A stretch of 8,431 bases of DNA from Candidatus Bipolaricaulota bacterium (GCA_027021605.1 JALUUA010000212.1:1-8431), one strand, 5' to 3'. Shown: positions 1 through 5,719, counted from the stretch's first letter. Notes: generated by a model not told the origin, from the letters alone. Numbers and translations are program-made.

Positions 1-609
1 GCGCTTCTCCAACACCTTGCGAATGAGCGAGAAGCCGTTGCTGCGGAAGCCCCGCTCGCGCAACCCCACGATGCGATCCCCGGGCTTTATCGCTTCACGG
101 CGGAGGGCTTTCGAGCGCTCCAGGACGGCGAGGCAGTCCGCGTCCCAAATGTACTCCCCCTGCACGCGCCCGCCCAGCACGGCCAGCTCGCCGCCCACGA
201 CGGCAACGCGGGCTTGTTTCGCAGCCTCCACGAGCCCGCGGGCCAGCTGTTCGATCACGTCAACGTCCAGGGAGCGAACGTTGAGGGTATTGGTGACGGC
301 GAAGGGCTCGGCTCCCATGGCCGCGGCGTCGTCGCAGACCATCGCCAACAAATCAAAAGCGATCGTGTCGTGCTTTTTGAGCTTCTCGGCGACCTCCACC
401 TTGGTGCCCACGCCGTCGCTGTTCTTGAGCAAAAACGCGTCCCTGAGTTCGGGGACGTAGATGGGGCCGGAGAAGCCCTCGTACTCCACAGAGGGCTCCC
501 CGAAGCGCCCCTTGCGGTGGGCGAACGTCTGCCGGGCGGCCTCGTACAAGATGCGCGAGCAGCGCTCGCTGAGGTCGAGGTCTACGCCCGCTTCGCGATA
601 AGTGACCAT
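1..609 (-). CDS. purM: PurM-like phosphoribosylformylglycinamidine cyclo-ligase (AIR synthase), N-terminal part, cut by the window edge
   Basis: Cytoplasmic ATP-dependent enzyme of de novo purine synthesis that closes the imidazole ring (FGAM to AIR). All 203 visible codons are open from the ATG at 609 to the left edge; the C-terminal part lies outside. Seen in the sequence: an N-terminal YREAGVD (residues 4-10), the nucleotide-binding SDGVGTK (64-70), KHDTIAFDLLAM (79-90), a MGAEP turn (98-102), VVGGE (137-141) and RSNGFSLIRKVLE (189-201), in the PurM order. The segment after VVGGE reads LAVLGGRVQGEYIWDAD, not the usual ETAEMPG/YD.AG form, so it is probably a divergent AIR synthase subfamily. 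The ATG has no Shine-Dalgarno sequence and sits 12 bases after a -10 box. It is monocistronic at its 5' end as far as visible. PurM-like identity is firm; strict AIR synthase activity is likely but inferred. Confidence 0.88.
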   Translation of the reverse strand, partial: MVTYREAGVDLDLSERCSRILYEAARQTFAHRKGRFGEPSVEYEGFSGPIYVPELRDAFLLKNSDGVGTKVEVAEKLKKHDTIAFDLLAMVCDDAAAMGAEPFAVTNTLNVRSLDVDVIEQLARGLVEAAKQARVAVVGGELAVLGGRVQGEYIWDADCLAVLERSKALRREAIKPGDRIVGLRERGFRSNGFSLIRKVLEKR

Positions 610-621
610 GATCCGGGTGCA

Positions 622-650
622 ATTCTAGACCACGACAATCTCCTGCACAA
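622..650 (-). promoter_or_regulatory. Promoter of purM, probably giving a leaderless or very short leader
   Basis: Reading the minus strand, TTGTGC (650-645) is followed after exactly 17 bases by TAGAAT (627-622), a good sigma-70-type pair. Only 12 bases separate the -10 box from the purM ATG at 609, so a start about 7 bases downstream leaves a leader of roughly 5 bases. No Shine-Dalgarno sequence fits in that space. The promoter lies just after the hicA remnant, so purM is probably not dependent on the upstream unit. Confidence 0.6.
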
Positions 651-659
651 TGACTCGAT

Positions 660-755
660 TCAGCTCGTGTAGAAATAGCTCGCAAGCTGATCCTCGGGAA
701 TATAGCGGCAAGCTTGCCGAAAGATCGCACGCAAAGTGCCTTTATCCAACGACTT
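660..755 (-). pseudogene. 3' remnant of a hicA toxin gene
   Basis: In the frame ending at the TGA at 662-660, the minus strand encodes KSLDKGTLRAIFRQACRY followed by IPEDQLASYFYTS and stop. The DKGTLRAIFRQA stretch matches the C-terminal end of HicA/YcfA mRNA interferases, where a K-x-GTLRxIxRQA segment precedes the final helix. The first part overlaps the last four codons of hicB in another frame. Nothing resembling the HicA N-terminus with its catalytic GSH histidine is present; the same frame runs upstream into hicB and meets a TAG at 812-810. HicB-then-HicA order is common for short HicB proteins, so I infer a deletion that removed roughly the first 50 codons of hicA. The match is from memory of the family, without a search. 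Confidence 0.55.
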
Positions 756-957
756 GCACCCGAAGCGTGGGCTCCGAAACCAACCCCAACCGTGCGAGAT
801 CCTCCCCTTCTAGATGCAGCGCTACAGCCTCCCGAAGGTTCTGCAGCGTCTCATCCAACGTCTTCCCTTGGGTGACAACCCCGATTTCCAAACACTCAGC
901 AACGTAGTGGGATTCCCCCAGACGCACGACGGCGTGAACGGTGCGCTGCAGCTCCAT
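742..957 (-). CDS. hicB: HicB-family antitoxin, short form
   Basis: A 71-residue protein with the HicB-like (UPF0150) fold signature: a beta strand, then YVAECLEIGVVTQGKTLDETLQNLREA (residues 18-44) and the ALHLE helix end. In the family such proteins neutralise HicA mRNA interferases by direct binding. This short form has no room for a C-terminal DNA-binding domain, so autoregulation by itself is unlikely. The ATG at 957 is preceded by GGAGGTGGAG at 5 to 6 bases, a strong ribosome binding site. It starts 21 bases after the M42 peptidase stop on the same strand and is probably cotranscribed with it. The partner hicA appears only as a 3' stump overlapping its end, so this looks like an orphan antitoxin; it may now serve another HicA in trans or simply be decaying. 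Confidence 0.82.
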   Translation of the reverse strand: MELQRTVHAVVRLGESHYVAECLEIGVVTQGKTLDETLQNLREAVALHLEGEDLARLGLVSEPTLRVQVVG

Positions 958-978
958 AGTGTCTCCACCTCCACGGTA

Positions 979-2046
979 TTACAACGAGTACTCCCCCTCG
1001 TGCGCCCGCTCCAGGAAGGCGGCCAGCAGCTCGATGGTGGCCTCCACGTCCCGCGGGTGGACGCACTCCACCACGGAGTGCACGTAACGCGTCGGGATCG
1101 AGAGCGTCACGGCGGCGACGCCCTCCTTGGTGAGCTGCAGCGCCCCGGCGTCCGTGCCCCCGCGCGGCAGGATCTCGAGCTGATAGGGGATGTCCCGCTC
1201 CTCCGCCAGTTTACGCAAAAAGCGCACGAGCTTCGGGTTGGAGACGGACGCGGAATCCTTGATTTTGATGGCCACGCCCTCCCCCAGCTTCGTGACGTAG
1301 TCGGACTCCGAGGCCCCCGGCACGTCGCTCGCTATGGTGACGTCCAGCGCGATCCCAATGTCGGGAGAGACCCCGTACCCCGAGACCCGCGCCCCCCGCA
1401 GGCCCACCTCCTCCTGGGTGGTGGCTACTGCATAGATCTCCGCCTCCCACGAAGCCCCGGACTCCCGCAGCCGGCGCACGGCCTCGATCATCGCAAACAG
1501 GCCCACGCGGTCGTCCATCGCCTTGCCGCTTAGAAGCTCCCCCATCTCCACGAAGTCCTGGCGCAGGGTCACAAAATCCCCGATCTGGACCTTCGCTTTG
1601 ACCTCCTCGGCGGGCAGCCCCAGGTCCACGAAGAGGTCCTTGATCTCCAGGGGCTTCTTGCGCTCCTCCTCCGTGAGGATGTGGACGGGCTTCGTCCCGA
1701 TGGCCCCTACGTAATCCCCGGACTCCGCGTGGACGACCACCCGCTTGGCCACCAAGACCCGCGGGTCGAAGCCCCCCACGGGGTCGAGGCGCAGGAAGCC
1801 CGTCTTCTCGTCCACGTGCTTTACCAGAAAGCCGATCTCGTCCATGTGCGCGGCGAGCATCACCTTCGGGCCCTTGCCCTTACCCTTGCCCCCCAAGCGG
1901 GCGATCACGTTCCCCAGCGCGTCCGTGCGGATCTCGTCGGCCAGGGGGGTGAGCTCCCGCAGCACGATCTCGCGAACGGCTTCCTCCCGGCCGGGGACGC
2001 CCGCGGCCTCCGAAAGCTCTTTGAGCAATGCGATGTTAAGTTCCAT
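979..2046 (-). CDS. M42 family metallo-aminopeptidase (TET/FrvX/CelM type)
   Basis: A 355-residue cytoplasmic dimetal aminopeptidase of the family that forms TET dodecamers and trims short peptides released by proteases. The full metal and catalytic set can be seen: His67 and Asp69 in AAHMDEIG, the Asp178-Asp179 pair in KAMDDRVG, Glu212 (general base) and Glu213 in TTQEEVG, Asp235 in ALDVT, and His323 in RYVHSVVE. The length is typical of the family. A lid-like beta domain spans roughly residues 75-165. Older annotations call such proteins endoglucanase M; peptidase is far more likely, but the substrate cannot be read from the sequence. The ATG at 2046 follows AGGGAGGTGGGG, a strong ribosome binding site. 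It heads a unit with hicB 21 bases downstream. A Gly-Lys repeat at residues 53-59 lies just before the metal-binding strand. Confidence 0.93.
   Translation of the reverse strand: MELNIALLKELSEAAGVPGREEAVREIVLRELTPLADEIRTDALGNVIARLGGKGKGKGPKVMLAAHMDEIGFLVKHVDEKTGFLRLDPVGGFDPRVLVAKRVVVHAESGDYVGAIGTKPVHILTEEERKKPLEIKDLFVDLGLPAEEVKAKVQIGDFVTLRQDFVEMGELLSGKAMDDRVGLFAMIEAVRRLRESGASWEAEIYAVATTQEEVGLRGARVSGYGVSPDIGIALDVTIASDVPGASESDYVTKLGEGVAIKIKDSASVSNPKLVRFLRKLAEERDIPYQLEILPRGGTDAGALQLTKEGVAAVTLSIPTRYVHSVVECVHPRDVEATIELLAAFLERAHEGEYSL
1873..1890. repeat. Three tandem 6-base units inside the M42 gene
   Basis: The plus strand reads CTTGCC, CTTACC, CTTGCC in a row. On the coding strand these are GGC/GGT-AAG codon pairs giving Gly-Lys three times, in the loop between the first helix-strand unit and the AAHMDEIG strand. 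The units keep the reading frame, so copy-number changes would only lengthen or shorten the loop. Confidence 0.7.
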
Positions 2047-2072
2047 GCCCCACCTCCCTAGGATGTACCCCC

Positions 2073-2102
2073 GTTATAGCCCGCGGGGGCGGCCCTCGGC
2101 AA
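2073..2102 (-). promoter_or_regulatory. Candidate promoter of the M42 peptidase-hicB unit
   Basis: On the minus strand TTGCCG (2102-2097) and TATAAC (2078-2073) are separated by 18 bases. The -10 box is an AT-rich island in a very GC-rich stretch, 26 bases before the M42 ATG, which leaves a leader of about 20 bases holding the ribosome binding site. The spacing and position fit. The 85 bases between the upstream membrane-protein stop and M42 are otherwise featureless. Confidence 0.45.
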
Positions 2103-2131
2103 CCCCGCTCAGTCCTCGCCCTCCGAGGGGA

Positions 2132-2659
2132 TCACTCCGAAGGCCCAAGGCGTCGCAGAACGTGGGCGATCCCCCACAGTCCCAGGGCCCCCAGCAGGAT
2201 CGCGCTCCCGAGGCCCAGCGCGATCCGCCCCTCGAGCGCGATGCTCCCCAACAGGAGCCCCACCCCCAGCACCCCGGCGAGCCTGCGCGCGTGGCTCCGC
2301 CACAGAGCCTCGACCGCCTCCACGCGCTCCGCATCGCGCAGGCGCCGGGCGAAGCGATCCAGGTCCCAGGCGGCGAGCGCCGCGATCGTCGCGAGGAGGG
2401 CGGCCTCCGCCGGGCCGAAGAGCGCGCCCAACGCCGCCAGCGCCAGCAGCCCGAGCAGTCCCCCGTGCGCCCAGCGGGGGGAGGAAGATCCGCGCAGGTG
2501 CGCAAAAGCCCAAAGCAGCCCGAGTCCGAAGGCCGCCCAAGCGGGCCCCCACGCTCCCCGCCCCGCAAACGGGACGAGCAGCGCAAGGACGGACACGCCC
2601 ACGCCGAGCAAGAAGAAGGGCGTCGGCACCGGGGCGGGTCGGCCTGCAGGGGGGGTCAC
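2132..2659 (-). CDS. Small multi-pass membrane protein coupled to DUF58
   Basis: The family is not recognised. From the GTG at 2659 it is 175 residues. Hydrophobic segments lie at about residues 14-32, 36-56, 63-82, 84-98, 127-142 and 147-168, so five or six membrane passes are expected. A charged, probably helical loop rich in Arg, Glu and Asp covers 99-126. I chose the GTG at 2659 because its first four bases form GTGA with the stop codon of the DUF58 gene, a classic translational coupling, and a GGGGG tract lies just upstream. An in-frame ATG at 2686 would add nine residues (MAAAPGGAS) and overlap DUF58 by 31 bases. The tight overlap suggests it works with, or in stoichiometry with, the DUF58 protein at the membrane; the function itself is unknown. 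Confidence 0.75.
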   Translation of the reverse strand: MTPPAGRPAPVPTPFFLLGVGVSVLALLVPFAGRGAWGPAWAAFGLGLLWAFAHLRGSSSPRWAHGGLLGLLALAALGALFGPAEAALLATIAALAAWDLDRFARRLRDAERVEAVEALWRSHARRLAGVLGVGLLLGSIALEGRIALGLGSAILLGALGLWGIAHVLRRLGPSE

Positions 2660-3945
2660 GCTCGCACCCCCAGGGGCCGCAGCCACAGGGGCGAGCGGGC
2701 CAGCGCCCCCTGCACCCGCCGGACGAAGGGGACCTCCACGTCCCAGTCTATCACCACAATGCTGGCCCGCTGCAGGCGGCTAAGCAGCAGCGCCCGCTCC
2801 ACGCGCGCGATCCGCACCGCCAGCCGCGTGGCCTCGTCGTCCGGGAACCGCTTCGCCTCGAACGAGACGGGGTCGGGGCTGATGATGAGCACGGCGTACC
2901 CGCGGGCCCGCAGCGCGATGAGCATCGCCTCGTCGCCGGGGAGCAGGGGGCTTACCAGCACGATCTGGGAGCGGGCGGGGAAGAGCCGCGTCGGCAAATA
3001 GTCAAAGCCCTCGAAGACGAGGCTCTCCCCCAGCCGGGCGCGGGCCAGGGTCCTCAAAATCTTCTCCCGTTGCACACGCCCCGTTCCCGGAAACGTCCAG
3101 TCGAGGTGGCCCCCGTACACGAGTAACCCCACGCGGTGGCCCCCCTGGAGGAAGGCGTCCGCCAGGGCCGCTGTGGCCTCGATGGCGTGCTCAAAGAGAG
3201 ACCTCGAGCCCACTTGCACGTCGGCCCGGCGTCGCGCGTCCAGGATGAGGCCCACGTCGGCGGAGCGCTCCTGCTCGAACTCCGTGATGTAGAGCCGCTC
3301 GGGGTCGCGGGCCATGGCCCAGGCGTTCAGCGAGCGCAGCGGGTCGCCGGGCTGGTACTCCCGCACCCCGTAGAACTCCGTACCGGGCCCGCCGCGCCGG
3401 GCGGGGACGAGGCCCGCGTGCAGCCGGGTCTGTCGGGGGCGGATCTCCACCCGCCGCAGCGCCCGCGCCTCCGGCAGCACAAAGAGCTGCTGCGGGACCT
3501 CTAGGCGCTCCACACGAGGCCGCACGTGAAACGGATCCCCGAGCACGACGTCCACGCCCCCGAAGCGGTAGGTCCCCCGCGGGCCCTTGAGTGTATAGTC
3601 GAGCACGAGCTTCCCCCCGGGGGGCAGGGGCCCGAGCGCGCTCGTCTCCCCCTCGACCCCCTCGAGGCCCGGGGGGACGCGGTCGCGGATCGTCACCTCT
3701 GCGATGCCGTCCCCCGCGTTCTCCACCGTGAGGGTGACGGGGACGGGCTCGCCGGGGCGGACCCGACCCGCGCCGAGCGTTCGGGTCGCTTTCAACGAGG
3801 TCTTCCCCGGGGGGCCGAAGAGGAGCCCCGCTCCGAGGTAGACCCACAGGGGGATCGCCAGCGCGATCAGCCCGCCCTGAAGGAGGACCAACCCCGCAAA
3901 GACCAACCCCACAGCGGCTGCGGCCAGCACGCCTCCCGCACTCAC
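2656..3945 (-). CDS. DUF58 domain protein, membrane-anchored
   Basis: A 429-residue protein with two N-terminal membrane segments (about residues 5-22 and 24-43), a beta-sandwich region (about 55-145, including TLTVENAGDG, resembling DUF11/CARDB-like folds) and a C-terminal DUF58 region. The family signature GTEFYGVREYQPGDPLRSLNAWAMARDPERLY is at 188-219. The following VWA-like strand reads LILDARRRAD (233-242), so the usual MIDAS DxSxS is not intact. DUF58 proteins commonly occur with MoxR AAA ATPases and transglutaminase-like proteins in envelope-linked clusters; no MoxR gene is in this window. The start is GTG at 3945 with GGGAGG about 13 bases upstream. It is transcribed away from kbl out of the shared 89-base region and is coupled to the next gene by GTGA. 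Its biochemical role is not established. Confidence 0.87.
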   Translation of the reverse strand: MSAGGVLAAAAVGLVFAGLVLLQGGLIALAIPLWVYLGAGLLFGPPGKTSLKATRTLGAGRVRPGEPVPVTLTVENAGDGIAEVTIRDRVPPGLEGVEGETSALGPLPPGGKLVLDYTLKGPRGTYRFGGVDVVLGDPFHVRPRVERLEVPQQLFVLPEARALRRVEIRPRQTRLHAGLVPARRGGPGTEFYGVREYQPGDPLRSLNAWAMARDPERLYITEFEQERSADVGLILDARRRADVQVGSRSLFEHAIEATAALADAFLQGGHRVGLLVYGGHLDWTFPGTGRVQREKILRTLARARLGESLVFEGFDYLPTRLFPARSQIVLVSPLLPGDEAMLIALRARGYAVLIISPDPVSFEAKRFPDDEATRLAVRIARVERALLLSRLQRASIVVIDWDVEVPFVRRVQGALARSPLWLRPLGVRA

Positions 3946-3989
3946 GCCGGGATGCTATCCTCCCGCTCCTCCCCGCGCAACGTCTCGTG

Positions 3990-3995
3990 TATAAT
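3990..3995 (+). promoter_or_regulatory. -10 box of kbl in the divergent kbl/DUF58 region
   Basis: A perfect TATAAT stands in a GC-rich background, 39 bases before the kbl ATG, implying a leader of about 33 bases. No recognisable -35 box lies 16-18 bases upstream (TCCTCC at 17 bases). The kbl ribosome binding site GGGGAGG (4019-4025) is 9 bases before the ATG. The same AT island read on the minus strand contains TATACA (3993-3988), a possible -10 for the DUF58 operon, so the two promoters may overlap. Confidence 0.55.
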
Positions 3996-4002
3996 GCAGA
4001 CG

Positions 4003-4019
4003 CTGCGAAGACTTCGTAG
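4003..4019. promoter_or_regulatory. Palindrome at the predicted kbl transcription start
   Basis: CTGCGAAGACTTCGTAG is a 17-base near-perfect palindrome: CGAAG and CTTCG around a central A, with C-G and T-A pairs and one G-T mismatch outside. It begins within a few bases of the expected +1 of kbl. As DNA it could be an operator; as RNA it could form a 6-pair stem with a 5-base loop ending at the first G of the ribosome binding site. Which of these it is cannot be told from the sequence. Confidence 0.4.
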
Positions 4020-4034
4020 GGGAGGCCCATCACC

Positions 4035-5231
4035 ATGAGCACACATGCGGAAGAGAAGCTGCAATTCCTGGAGGAGCGCCTCAAGGAACTGCGGGAGTCG
4101 GGCTTGTACACTCACATCCGCACCGTCCAGTCCCCGCAGGGGGCCTGGATCGTCGTGGACGGAAAGCGGGTGCTCAACTTCTGCTCGAACAACTACCTGG
4201 GCTTGGCCAACCACCCGGAGATGCGCAGGGCGGCCGTGGAGGCCATCGAGCGCTACGGGGTGGGGCCCGCTGCGGTGCGCACCATCGCCGGAACCTTGGA
4301 TTTGCATCTCAAGCTGGAGGAGCGCCTGGCGCGGTTTAAGCGCGTCGAGGCCGTCTTGGCGCTGCAGTCGGGGTTCAACGCCAACCAGGCCGTCATCCCC
4401 CTGCTCATGGAGAAGGGGGACCTCATCATCAGCGACGAGCTCAACCACGCCTCCATCATCGACGGCGTGCGGCTGAGCAAGGCCGACCGGGCCATCTACC
4501 GCCACGGCGACGTGGACGACCTCCGCACGCGCTTGGAGGAAGCAAAGCAGAAGGGCTATCGCAACGTGATGATCATCACGGACGGGGTCTTCTCGATGGA
4601 CGGGGACGTCGCGCCCCTGCCCCAAATCGTCGAGCTGGCCGAGGCGTACGGGGCGATCGTGATGGTGGACGACGCCCACGGCGAGGGCGTTTTGGGAGAG
4701 GGCGGCCGGGGGATTGTGGACCACTTCGGGCTCCACGGCCGGGTGGACATCGAGATCGGGACCCTCTCGAAGGCGTTCGGCGTCGTCGGAGGATACGTGG
4801 CGGGGAGGGCGATCATCATCGAGTATTTGAGGCAGAGGGCGCGGCCGTTCTTGTTCTCGAGCGCCACCACCCCACCGGACACCGCGGCCTGCCTGGCGGC
4901 CGTGGACATCCTCGAGCGCTCCACGGAACTCGTCGATCGCTTGTGGGAGAACACCCGCTACTTCAAGGCCCAAATGAGGGAGATGGGCTTCGATATCGGG
5001 CAAAGCGAGACCCCCATCACGCCCGTAATGCTGGGGGAGGCGAAGCTCGCCCAGGAGATGAGCGCCCGGCTCTTCGAGGAGGGGGTCTTCGCCCAGGCGA
5101 TCGGGTACCCCACCGTGCCCAAGGGGAAGGCACGCATCCGGGTGATGATCTCCGCGACGCACTCCCGTGAGGACCTCGACTACGGCCTGCGGGCGTTTGA
5201 GAAGGTAGGGAAGGAGCTGGAGGTCATTTAG
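4035..5231 (+). CDS. kbl: Glycine C-acetyltransferase (2-amino-3-ketobutyrate CoA ligase)
   Basis: A 398-residue PLP enzyme of the alpha-oxoamine synthase family. It interconverts glycine plus acetyl-CoA with 2-amino-3-ketobutyrate plus CoA, the second step of threonine breakdown via threonine dehydrogenase. Seen: NNYLGLANHP (52-61), the substrate-side RTIAGTLDLHLKLEE (82-96), DELNHASIIDG (134-144, His137 stacking on PLP), VDDAHGEGVLG (211-221, Asp212 and His215) and the Schiff-base Lys246 in GTLSKAFG. The length is the usual one for KBL. The close relative BioF (KAPA synthase) shares these motifs, and some thermophile enzymes do both reactions; the GTLDLH segment and overall similarity to Thermus-type KBL favour kbl. 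No tdh or biotin genes are in the window. It is the only plus-strand gene, divergent from DUF58 and convergent with the Rrf2 gene. Confidence 0.9.
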   Translation: MSTHAEEKLQFLEERLKELRESGLYTHIRTVQSPQGAWIVVDGKRVLNFCSNNYLGLANHPEMRRAAVEAIERYGVGPAAVRTIAGTLDLHLKLEERLARFKRVEAVLALQSGFNANQAVIPLLMEKGDLIISDELNHASIIDGVRLSKADRAIYRHGDVDDLRTRLEEAKQKGYRNVMIITDGVFSMDGDVAPLPQIVELAEAYGAIVMVDDAHGEGVLGEGGRGIVDHFGLHGRVDIEIGTLSKAFGVVGGYVAGRAIIIEYLRQRARPFLFSSATTPPDTAACLAAVDILERSTELVDRLWENTRYFKAQMREMGFDIGQSETPITPVMLGEAKLAQEMSARLFEEGVFAQAIGYPTVPKGKARIRVMISATHSREDLDYGLRAFEKVGKELEVI

Positions 5232-5251
5232 CCGGGGTCATTTCGCCCCGG
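5232..5251. terminator. Hairpin between the convergent kbl and Rrf2 ends
   Basis: CCGGGG (5232-5237) pairs with CCCCGG (5246-5251) around an 8-base loop, with one further G-T wobble at each side. It begins right after the kbl stop and covers the Rrf2 stop codon, a typical place for a shared terminator of convergent genes. There is no T run on either strand, so it is not a canonical intrinsic terminator. Confidence 0.35.
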
Positions 5252-5663
5252 TCCGCTTGGCCTCGACGGCCTGGGCCATGTCCGCCAGGGTGGTCTCCTT
5301 GAGGTACCGCTTGATCTGCTCGCGCAGGGGCTGGAAGGTGTCGTGGAGCGGGCAGGGCACCTCGTCGTTGCACCGGGCCAGCCCCACGGCGCACTCCTCG
5401 AGGTCGTTGACCCCATCGACGGCCTTCTTGATGTGGTAGAGCGTAATGGACTTGGCGGACTTAGCCAGCTGAAATCCGCCGCCGGGGCCCTTGGTGGATT
5501 TCAGCAACCCCTCGCGGGCGAGGCTTTGGAGGATCTTGCTGAGGAAGTAGTGCGGAATTCCCTCCTGCGAGGAGATCTCCTTGGCCAGGCACATCCGATC
5601 CGGGTGCCGGGCCAGGTACGTCATCGCCCGAATCGCGTACTCGCACGCCTTGGAGTAGATCAT
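5238..5663 (-). CDS. Rrf2-family transcriptional regulator with IscR-like cysteines
   Basis: A 141-residue DNA-binding protein of the Rrf2 family (IscR, NsrR, RirA, CymR). The start MIYSKACEYAIRAMTYLA is typical, with the winged-helix core IPHYFLSKILQSLAREGLLKSTKGPGGGFQLAK at 36-68. The effector region has Cys91, Cys98, Cys104 and His107 in EECAVGLARCNDEVPCPLHD; IscR binds a [2Fe-2S] cluster with three cysteines and His107, so an Fe-S or redox/NO sensor is likely. The first gap here is six residues rather than five. Two further cysteines (Cys7, Cys25) lie in the DNA-binding half. No isc or suf genes are in view, so the regulon is unknown. The ATG has no Shine-Dalgarno sequence and is 14 bases after a strong -10. 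The dyad in its own promoter suggests autoregulation. Confidence 0.92.
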   Translation of the reverse strand: MIYSKACEYAIRAMTYLARHPDRMCLAKEISSQEGIPHYFLSKILQSLAREGLLKSTKGPGGGFQLAKSAKSITLYHIKKAVDGVNDLEECAVGLARCNDEVPCPLHDTFQPLREQIKRYLKETTLADMAQAVEAKRTGAK

Positions 5664-5677
5664 AGGATCGAAAGCTC

Positions 5678-5706
5678 TTTATAGCACACGACCTTCTTCT
5701 GTGCAA
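5678..5706 (-). promoter_or_regulatory. Strong promoter of the Rrf2 regulator gene
   Basis: Minus strand: TTGCAC (5706-5701), a 17-base spacer, then TATAAA (5683-5678) with an extended TGC just before it. This is the best sigma-70 promoter in the window. The -10 box is 14 bases from the ATG at 5663, so the leader is about 7 bases and has no ribosome binding site. It fills most of the 56-base gap after the Lon-like gene, so the regulator can be expressed independently of that gene. Confidence 0.7.
5684..5704. promoter_or_regulatory. Inverted repeat between -35 and -10, candidate Rrf2 operator
   Basis: GCACA (5684-5688) and TGTGC (5700-5704) form a perfect 5-base inverted repeat with an 11-base centre. 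It spans the spacer and overlaps the -35 box. A dimeric regulator bound here would block RNA polymerase, and the adjacent gene encodes a dimeric winged-helix regulator. The arms are short, so chance is possible. Confidence 0.4.
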
Positions 5707-5719
5707 GTTTACAACGGGT

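Noticed and set aside
353..730. 125-residue minus-strand open frame covering the purM promoter region
   Set aside because: It is out of frame with both purM and the hicA remnant and is Arg/Gly-rich; only the other two frames show family similarity.
2093..2129. Inverted repeat CCCTCGG/CCGAGGG after the small membrane-protein gene as a terminator
   Set aside because: The 7-base stem has a 23-base loop and no T run on the minus strand, so it is not convincing as a terminator.
1745..3001. 418-residue plus-strand open frame across M42, the membrane protein and DUF58
   Set aside because: The translation is Pro/Arg/Ser-rich low-complexity sequence that crosses three well-supported minus-strand genes; it is a GC shadow.
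3942..5162. 406-residue open frame antisense to kbl
   Set aside because: It lies opposite a gene with a complete set of family motifs, is rich in His, Arg and Asp repeats typical of the reverse of GC-rich codons, and has no recognisable domain.
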